Assembly: GCA_905235495.1 (NCBI GenBank) | Contig: CAJOMK010000024.1 | Coordinates: 1-11,004, forward strand | DNA: 11,004 nucleotides | Direction of reading: 5' to 3' | Origin: an uncultured Methanobrevibacter sp. | GTDB taxonomy: Archaea > Methanobacteriota > Methanobacteria > Methanobacteriales > Methanobacteriaceae | In this document: one piece after another, positions 6,601 to 11,004 of the stretch | How positions within the stretch are numbered: position 1 is the first letter of the stretch | How the letters are laid out: each line of letters starts with the position of its first letter | Notes under the pieces: model-generated | What the model was told of the DNA's origin: nothing | The model's database searches: none | What the model saw: the letters and a program-made list of their open reading frames with translations, nothing else | Translations under genes and position numbers: made by a program

Positions 6601-7293
6601 ATGTCCTTGTCTATTGAACTAAAAAAACATTTGCAGAAGAATGGTGCAACAGAGGTAGGATTTGCAGACATCACCAATTTTTCACCTAAGGAAGGATTGA
6701 ATTCTGGAGTTGTATTTTATATCACATACCCCAAGGAAATTATCAGAGACATGGAAAATGCACCAACATTAGAGTATGTTCTTGAATTGGTGGATTTGAA
6801 TTCTCGATTAGATGCACTTGGAATGCTTTGCGAAGAATATTTGATTGATAATGGATATGATGCATATGCACAAACAAAAAAGAGATTGGGAACTGATTTT
6901 GGTGAATTCAATTCATTTGAACTGCCTCATAAAACAATAGCTACCCGTGCAGGGCTTGGCTGGATTGGAAAGTCTGCACTATTTACAACATGGAAGTATG
7001 GGTCTGCCTTAAGAATATCATCAGTCTTAACAAATGCTCCTCTTGATTTTGGAGAACCTGTTCTTAAGTCAAAATGTGGAAAATGCATGATTTGCAGGGA
7101 TGCCTGTCTAGGTGGTGCAATAAGTGGGATTAACTGGAATTATAAACTGAAAAGAAATGAGTTTTATGATGATAAAAAGTGTGAAAGATATGCATTGATA
7201 GTTTCTGAAGAAAATTTAGGAACCCCTGATACAGTATGCGGAAAATGCATTTATGCATGTCCCCACACACAAAAATATATTAAAAGACCATAA
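6601..7293 (+). CDS. QueG-like double [4Fe-4S] cluster protein, short form
   Basis: Protein of 230 residues from the ATG at 6601; an in-frame TTG at 6595 would add two residues. ATRAGLGWIGKSALF near residues 113-127 matches the strongly conserved RAGLGWIGK motif of epoxyqueuosine reductase (QueG) and relatives. Eight cysteines in two groups, CGKCMICRDAC (159, 162, 165, 169) and a lone Cys plus CGKCIYACP near the C-terminus, fit two [4Fe-4S] clusters; the first group has ACLGG where ACPTGA is usual. QueG is about 350-380 residues with HEAT-like repeats at the C-terminus; these are absent. The segment just before RAGLGWIGK reads FNSFELPHK where QueG has a VD(S/T)xPVLE-like tract with its catalytic Asp, so that Asp seems to be Asn. 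Archaea make archaeosine rather than queuosine, so a QueG reaction is doubtful; an unknown, possibly corrinoid-linked, redox role is more likely. Confidence 0.8.
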   Translation: MSLSIELKKHLQKNGATEVGFADITNFSPKEGLNSGVVFYITYPKEIIRDMENAPTLEYVLELVDLNSRLDALGMLCEEYLIDNGYDAYAQTKKRLGTDFGEFNSFELPHKTIATRAGLGWIGKSALFTTWKYGSALRISSVLTNAPLDFGEPVLKSKCGKCMICRDACLGGAISGINWNYKLKRNEFYDDKKCERYALIVSEENLGTPDTVCGKCIYACPHTQKYIKRP

Positions 7294-7427
7294 GTTATTT
7301 TTACCTTAATTATTCTAAAAAACCAATGAAATTAATAGGATTTTTTAAAAAAGAAATTATTCATATAAATAATTAAAAAAAAAGAAAGTTTTAAATGTTA
7401 ATATTTTAAATAATTTAAAAACTATTT
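7294..7427. terminator. T-rich convergent spacer
   Basis: A 134-bp spacer between two convergent genes. It has T-runs on the + strand (GTTATTTTTACC right after the QueG-like stop, and GGATTTTTT near 7340) and, read on the - strand, T-runs near 7375-7384 beyond the GNAT2 stop. The self-complementary TTTTTTAAAAAA near 7343-7354 could serve both directions. These are consistent with archaeal T-tract termination; no stable GC stem is seen. Confidence 0.4.
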
Positions 7428-7988
7428 TTATATTTTTATAGCATAAGTTAAAACACCTTCTTGAGGGGAAATCTTTAATTCTTTAATGTATTTCTCCATA
7501 TGGATAGTTTCAAGTTCATCATCTTCATCCAAGGTAGTGACAAAACCCATTTTAGTCCAAAATTGAAAGGCTCCCTTATAGGTATGATGGGTATGTAAAT
7601 AAATGTTGCTGTATCCATTTTCCCTTCCGAAATTTTCAGCTATGCTAAACATTTTAGAAGCCAAACCACATCTTCTGTATCTTCTATCTACAAAGAGTCG
7701 CCATATGCTTGATGTATTTTCTTTGCTATATATATTTCTGAACTGTTTAAAGTCCTTGTCATAAGCCCTTATCCCAATTGTCCCTATAATCTTGCCATCT
7801 TCTGAATATGCTACAAAAAACGCATTTCTTTTTGGATTAATATAATATTCGTCTATATTTACAATATCCTGATGCCACTCAGGGACACAATCATAACCAA
7901 ATTCAAGTTTAATCATATCAAATAAAAATCTTTGAACCCTTTTTATCTCTTCAGGACCACTGCTTAACTCCCTAATATTAACATTCAT
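7428..7988 (-). CDS. GNAT family N-acetyltransferase, paralogue of the ABC-operon enzyme (GNAT2)
   Basis: Protein of 186 residues from the chosen ATG. It shows the same tracts as GNAT1: DEYYINPKRNAFFVAY, GTIGIRAYDKDF, ENTSSIWRLFVDRRYRR-CGLAS (acetyl-CoA pyrophosphate loop), NIYLHTHHTYKGAFQFW and MGFVTTLDEDDELETIHM. It carries about 20 extra C-terminal residues ending in AIKI. The frame is open to an ATG at 8033, but GGGTG (8000-7996) lies 7 bases before the ATG at 7988. The alignment with GNAT1 starts there (MNVNIRE versus MNIEIKE), and both genes share GATAATATGAAT around the start, so 7988 is preferred. It is a single-gene unit with its own operator, the same as that of the transporter. The acceptor substrate is unknown. 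Shared control suggests it works with the transporter, but this is inference. Confidence 0.85.
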   Translation of the reverse strand: MNVNIRELSSGPEEIKRVQRFLFDMIKLEFGYDCVPEWHQDIVNIDEYYINPKRNAFFVAYSEDGKIIGTIGIRAYDKDFKQFRNIYSKENTSSIWRLFVDRRYRRCGLASKMFSIAENFGRENGYSNIYLHTHHTYKGAFQFWTKMGFVTTLDEDDELETIHMEKYIKELKISPQEGVLTYAIKI

Positions 7989-8004
7989 ATTATCACACCC
8001 AGAA

Positions 8005-8051
8005 AAAGTATTATTTTTTCTATGATAAAACAAGAAAAGTAATACTTTTTT
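8005..8051 (-). promoter_or_regulatory. Inverted repeat GTATTAT-N24-GTAATAC upstream of GNAT2
   Basis: GTATTAT at 8008-8014 and GTAATAC at 8039-8045, half centres 31 bp apart, flanked by AAA on the left and a T-run on the right exactly as at 6298-6344. The spacer sequences differ between the two sites while their length and the arms are kept, which is what selection for protein binding or stem pairing would give. As RNA the arms extend to roughly 16 imperfect base pairs. It lies 17-63 bases upstream of the GNAT2 start codon. Confidence 0.6.
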
Positions 8052-8084
8052 AGTGATTTTGATTACTAATAACTATAAAGTTTC

Positions 8085-8112
8085 AAATCATATTTAAAAT
8101 TATTTATTACTT
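8085..8112 (-). promoter_or_regulatory. Putative GNAT2 promoter block, similar to that of the transporter operon
   Basis: Matches 6378-6405 at 23 of 28 positions with no gap and at the same distance from the operator; the TATTAC centres are 65 bp from the right half-site centre in both. On the - strand AAGTAATAAATA is followed by the TATA-like TTTTAAATATGATTT. The transcription start is expected near 8065-8070, upstream of the inverted repeat. Confidence 0.45.
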
Positions 8113-8226
8113 AAATTAGTTAAATTGTACTAAATGTAATACTCTAAAAAATATTAAAAAATAAAAAGATATGAAAAAATTAGAGAAAATCATTAAAAGA
8201 AAATAAATTAATAATATAAAGAAAAT

Positions 8227-8248
8227 ATATTATAATATTATAATATTT
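8227..8248 (+). promoter_or_regulatory. TATA-rich promoter region of hisA
   Basis: Overlapping TTATAATATT units, including the 14-bp palindrome AATATTATAATATT at 8234-8247. A box centred near 8235 would start transcription near 8260, leaving a leader of about 35 bases with the hisA Shine-Dalgarno site. The whole neighbourhood is A/T-only, so the exact box is uncertain. Confidence 0.4.
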
Positions 8249-8294
8249 TTAATATTCAAAATTAATAATGAAAATAAATTCAAAAGGAATCAAA

Positions 8295-9035
8295 ATGTCA
8301 TTTCAAGATAATAAAATGTTAATTATGCCTGCTGTAGACATTAAAAACGGAAAATGCGTACAGTTAGTGCAAGGAAAACCTGGAACTGAACAGGTAATCA
8401 TTGAAAACCCTGAGAAAGTAGCTAGAAAATGGGAAGACTTAGGTGCTGAAGTTGTTCATGTCATCGATCTTGATGGTGCACTTGAAAGCACAACAAACAT
8501 TGAAACCATTAAGAAAGTGCTTGATGAAGTTAGCGTTCCAATTCAACTTGGAGGAGGCATAAGAAGCATTGAATATGCAGAAGAATTGCTTAACCTTGAT
8601 ATTGATAGATTGATTATTGGAACCATGGGGATTAAGAAACCAGAAACAATTACCAAACTTTCTGATGAATATGGAAGCGAAAGGGTAATAATTTCCCTTG
8701 ACAGCAAAGACAATAAGGTTGTCATAAAAGGTTGGCAGGAAAAGATAGATAAGTCTGCAACTGAAATAAGCAAAGAATTACAAAATCTTGGTGCAGGAAG
8801 CATATTGTTTACAAATGTTGATGTGGAAGGATTGCTTGGAGGATTCTACGTAGACCCAGTAATAGATTTAGTTAATTCCGTGGACATACCTGTTGTTTAC
8901 TCAGGTGGAGTTACAAGCTTAGATGACCTAAAGCAATTGCAAACAACTGGTGCAAAAGGAGTTGTAATCGGTTCAGCATTATACAAAGACAAAATAAATC
9001 TTGTAGATGCTTTAAAATATCAAGACATAAAATAA
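8295..9035 (+). CDS. hisA: HisA, phosphoribosylformimino-5-aminoimidazole carboxamide ribotide isomerase
   Basis: Enzyme of histidine biosynthesis in the cytoplasm. It performs the Amadori rearrangement of ProFAR to PRFAR, the substrate of HisF/HisH. The 246-residue protein is a (beta/alpha)8 barrel: MPAVDIKNGKCVQLVQG at the start with catalytic Asp near residue 15, VIDLDGAL, QLGGGIRS and IIGT, then SLDSKDN with the second catalytic Asp near 136, FTNVDVEG with the Thr near 173 that corresponds to the active-site Thr, and YSGGV and IGSALY as phosphate-binding loops. The frame is open to an ATG at 8268, but AAAGGA (8283-8288) lies 6 bases before the ATG at 8295, and the resulting length fits the family. 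The other his genes are not adjacent in this window. The next gene is ribL, 95 bp downstream. Confidence 0.93.
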   Translation: MSFQDNKMLIMPAVDIKNGKCVQLVQGKPGTEQVIIENPEKVARKWEDLGAEVVHVIDLDGALESTTNIETIKKVLDEVSVPIQLGGGIRSIEYAEELLNLDIDRLIIGTMGIKKPETITKLSDEYGSERVIISLDSKDNKVVIKGWQEKIDKSATEISKELQNLGAGSILFTNVDVEGLLGGFYVDPVIDLVNSVDIPVVYSGGVTSLDDLKQLQTTGAKGVVIGSALYKDKINLVDALKYQDIK

Positions 9036-9071
9036 TTCTAAAAATTATAACTTAAAAAATATTTAACTAAA

Positions 9072-9100
9072 AACTATTATACTTAGAACTATTATACTTA
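9072..9100 (+). repeat. Tandem 15-bp repeat between hisA and ribL
   Basis: AACTATTATACTTAG at 9072-9086 is repeated at 9087-9100 (last base changed), 31-59 bp before the ribL start. Each unit contains the TATA-like ATTATACTTA. It may be a duplicated promoter element for ribL or a replication slip in A/T-rich sequence. Confidence 0.5.
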
Positions 9101-9130
9101 AAAAATTATATTTTAAAATGGAGACAAAAT

Positions 9131-9601
9131 ATGAAAGTAATGGCAACAGGAGCATTTGACCTATTGCACCCAGGACATGGATTGTATCTTGAAAAGGCAA
9201 AGGAATTAGGTGGAGAAGATGCAGTTCTTGTAGTTGTAATAGCAAGAGATTCAACAGTTAAAAAGAAAAAGAGAATTCCTGTTATTGATGAAAATCAAAG
9301 ATTAGAAATGATTAAATATCTAAAACCCGTAGATGAAGCTTACATTGGTTATGATGGAGATATGTTTAAGATTGTAGAGGAAATTCAACCTGACATAATA
9401 GCTATCGGTTCAAATCAAAATCATGACATTAAAAAGCTTCAGGAACAACTGGATAAAAGAGGAATCAAAGCTGTAGCTAAAAGAGTTAAAGATTACAGAA
9501 GAGGAGAACTTGACAGTACCTGTAAGATAATCAATAAAATCAAGCATTCTGAATTGGAAGAGAAAAACTTGGATTGCACTAATGTAATCAATGATGAATA
9601 A
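9131..9601 (+). CDS. ribL: Archaeal FAD synthetase RibL (FMN adenylyltransferase)
   Basis: Cytoplasmic nucleotidyltransferase that transfers AMP from ATP to FMN to give FAD, the archaeal replacement for the bacterial RibF activity. The 156-residue protein starts MKVMATGAFDLLHPGHGLYL; HPGH (residues 13-16) is the HxGH nucleotide-binding motif of the cytidylyltransferase-like superfamily, followed by VVVIARDSTVKKKKR, DENQRLEMIKYLKPVDEA and PDIIAIGSNQ. This pattern matches RibL of Methanocaldococcus more closely than glycerol-3-phosphate cytidylyltransferase, the main alternative. A STCK tract near residue 135 and a second Cys near 149 recall the conserved C-terminal cysteines of the family. GGAGA (9120-9124) precedes the ATG by 6 bases. 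argC follows after 56 bp, so the two may be cotranscribed. Confidence 0.87.
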   Translation: MKVMATGAFDLLHPGHGLYLEKAKELGGEDAVLVVVIARDSTVKKKKRIPVIDENQRLEMIKYLKPVDEAYIGYDGDMFKIVEEIQPDIIAIGSNQNHDIKKLQEQLDKRGIKAVAKRVKDYRRGELDSTCKIINKIKHSELEEKNLDCTNVINDE

Positions 9602-9657
9602 AATTAGAATCAAAATAAATAGAATTATAAAAATCAACAAGTATAAAGGTGTAAAAA

Positions 9658-10674
9658 ATGGTAAGTGTAGCAATTGTAGGTGGAAGCGGATATACTGGAG
9701 GAGAATTAATCAGACTTCTTTCTGCTCATCCAGAAGTTGAAATAGTGGATATCACCTCCAGACAATTTGAAGGAACACCAGTTCATAAAGTCCACCCACA
9801 TATTAGAGGAACAGATTTGGTATTTAGAAACAAAAAGCCAAGTGAATTAGATGCAGACATCATATTTACAGCAACTCCACATGGAGCTTCAATGAAAATC
9901 GTACCGGATTTACTTGATACCGGTGCCAAGGTAATTGACTTAAGTGGAGATTACAGATTCAATGACATTGACGTTTATGAAAAATGGTATGGGCTTGAAC
10001 ATACCTCTGACTTGAAGGGAGTATTCGGACTTCCAGAAATTCACAGAGAAGAAATCAAAAAGGCAACATTGCTTGCTAACCCAGGATGCTTTGTAACTGG
10101 TGCTATCCTCTCTGGATACCCATTGTCTAAAGCAAAGCTTGCAGATAGAATGATCTTCGATTCAAAAACTGGAGTAAGCGGAGCAGGAGTTAATCCAGCT
10201 ACAACAACCCATTACCCAAACATTGGAGATAACGTAAAACCCTATAAGGTAACCCAACACAGACACATGCCTGAGATTCAACAGGAACTTGGTGCATTTT
10301 CAGATGTCAAAATTTCATTCACACCTCATTTGGTGCCAGTAATTAGAGGAATACTTACCACCAACCATTGTTTCTTAGTTGATGGAGCAGACATCACAAG
10401 TGAAGAAGTATTGAACATTTATAAGGAAACATATAAAGGAGAACCATTCATTCAAATCTTGGAAGATGGAGAGATTCCACGCTTAAGCAGTGTAAGAGGA
10501 TCTAACTATGCTCAAATCGGATGCTTTGAAATTGATGAAACTGGAAGATTGGTCATCATGTCAACTATTGACAATTTAGTTAAAGGAGCATCAGGCCAAG
10601 CGGTTCACAACATGAATATCATGTGCGGATTTGATGAAAAGACAGGTTTGGACTTCTTCGGAATGCACCCATAA
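9658..10674 (+). CDS. argC: N-acetyl-gamma-glutamyl-phosphate reductase
   Basis: Third enzyme of the acetylated arginine pathway. It reduces N-acetylglutamyl phosphate with NADPH to the semialdehyde. The 338-residue protein has the N-terminal NADP-binding GGSGYTGGEL (about 8-17), TATPHGAS (about 71-78), DLSGDYRF, and the catalytic cysteine Cys144 in LLANPGCFVTGAI. Further landmarks are SKTGVSGAG, QHRHMPEI with the active-site His near 201-203, FTPHLVPVIRGIL, and the C-terminal NLVKGASGQAVHNMNIM. Length and order fit the family, and nothing is missing. AAAGGTG lies 5 bases before the ATG. Other arg genes are not seen here. The flavodoxin-like fragment begins about 35 bp after its stop. Confidence 0.95.
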   Translation: MVSVAIVGGSGYTGGELIRLLSAHPEVEIVDITSRQFEGTPVHKVHPHIRGTDLVFRNKKPSELDADIIFTATPHGASMKIVPDLLDTGAKVIDLSGDYRFNDIDVYEKWYGLEHTSDLKGVFGLPEIHREEIKKATLLANPGCFVTGAILSGYPLSKAKLADRMIFDSKTGVSGAGVNPATTTHYPNIGDNVKPYKVTQHRHMPEIQQELGAFSDVKISFTPHLVPVIRGILTTNHCFLVDGADITSEEVLNIYKETYKGEPFIQILEDGEIPRLSSVRGSNYAQIGCFEIDETGRLVIMSTIDNLVKGASGQAVHNMNIMCGFDEKTGLDFFGMHP

Positions 10675-10708
10675 GCAGTTCAATTAATGCAATTAATTTT
10701 CAATGTGA

Positions 10709-11004
10709 TATCTGTCAAACAGGGATTTAAAGAAACGTAATGGATTTAGAAATAAATTAAGCTCTACTATTGATGCATTTAGAGAAACTAAAACAGAAAT
10801 TTATCCTCCTACCCTTAATCTTGAAGAATATGACACAATTTACATAGGCACACCTATTTGGGCAAACAACCCAACCCCTGCAATCATTACATTAATTGAC
10901 AGCTACAACTTACGTGGAAAGGATGTTGTATTGTTTACTACAAGCAATTCCAATAGCGAAAGTGCACTTGAAAAGATGGAAATGAAAATTAGGGCAAGAG
11001 GTGC
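10709..11004 (+). pseudogene. Flavodoxin-family fragment lacking N-terminus and start codon
   Basis: An open frame of 98 codons bounded by an in-frame TGA at 10706-10708 and cut by the window end. LKKRNGFRNKLSSTIDAFRE, LEEYDTIYIGTPIWANNPTPAI and GKDVVLFTTSNSNSES are typical of small archaeal flavodoxins, including the isoalloxazine-facing GTPIWAxxP loop. The family normally begins with a beta-strand and the FMN-phosphate loop (YYSxTGNT-like), about 35 residues that are missing here. No ATG, GTG or TTG precedes the conserved part; the first in-frame TTG falls well inside it. The ATG at 10687 belongs to another frame that stops after 17 codons and does not encode the loop. A 5'-truncated pseudogene is the best reading; a sequencing error would not restore the missing loop within the 35 bp available. 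Confidence 0.7.

Larger units (their letters stand above)
7989..8294. other. Divergent intergenic region between GNAT2 and hisA
   Basis: About 306 bp. The left half serves GNAT2: Shine-Dalgarno site, inverted repeat (8005-8051), promoter block (8085-8112). An additional GTAATAC at 8136-8142 pairs with TTATTAC at 8104-8110 at a 25-base spacing. The right half is A/T-only and ends in the TATA-rich hisA promoter. An 11-codon frame at 8171-8206 has no ribosome-binding site and is not called. Confidence 0.55.

Noticed and set aside
6601..7293. Naming the double-cluster protein queG
   Set aside because: It is too short, lacks the C-terminal repeats, seems to lack the catalytic Asp, and archaea are not expected to make queuosine.
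8171..8206. Eleven-codon frame (MKKLEKIIKRK) in the hisA leader region
   Set aside because: No ribosome-binding site, Lys-rich as expected from A-rich sequence, and upstream of the likely hisA transcription start. Not a histidine leader peptide: it has no His codons.
8543..9673. Open frames on the - strand opposite hisA and ribL (8543-8803, 9063-9254, 9410-9673)
   Set aside because: Low-complexity Leu/Ile/Ser-rich translations antisense to conserved genes; no independent coding signal.
10687..10740. ATG at 10687 as the flavodoxin start through a frameshift
   Set aside because: The 17-codon frame does not encode the FMN-phosphate loop, so joining the frames would still give an incomplete protein.

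Overview
The window is AT-rich DNA that looks like a methanogenic archaeon of the Methanobacteriales, most likely Methanobrevibacter or a close relative. Supporting signs are an archaeal-type FAD synthetase (RibL), archaeal hisA and argC, Shine-Dalgarno sites of the AGGTG/GGTGA type, TATA-box-like promoters, a substrate-binding protein with an uncleaved N-terminal anchor in place of a lipobox, and long A/T-only spacers. This assignment is inferred from gene content and style; no rRNA gene is present to confirm it.

Layout. Bases 1-194 hold the C-terminal end of a NudC-type NADH pyrophosphatase on the + strand. An AT-rich spacer follows (195-461) with a 30-bp perfect palindrome and a cluster of degenerate repeats carrying orphan Shine-Dalgarno-like sequences. 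From 6253 down to 462 the - strand carries a complete Opp/Dpp/Nik-type ABC importer in transcription order: substrate-binding protein, permease B, permease C, a GNAT acetyltransferase, ATPase D, ATPase F. The acetyltransferase interrupts the usual A-B-C-D-F order, and a terminator-like hairpin lies just before it. Next on the + strand is a short QueG-like double [4Fe-4S] protein (6601-7293), probably from a leaderless transcript. Convergent to it is a second GNAT gene (7988-7428, - strand), a clear paralogue of the one inside the ABC operon. The right part is biosynthetic on the + strand: hisA, ribL and argC, followed by a flavodoxin reading frame that lacks its N-terminal FMN-binding segment and any start codon, and that runs off the window end.

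The most interesting signal is regulatory. Upstream of the substrate-binding-protein gene and upstream of the second GNAT gene lies the same inverted repeat, GTATTAY-N24-GTAATAC, with an identical spacer length. An ungapped similar promoter block lies at an identical offset beyond it. Together with the paralogous GNAT inside the transporter operon, this suggests a small regulon in which uptake of a peptide-, metallophore- or nickel-like solute is coupled to N-acetylation. The substrate is unknown, and the coupling is inference.
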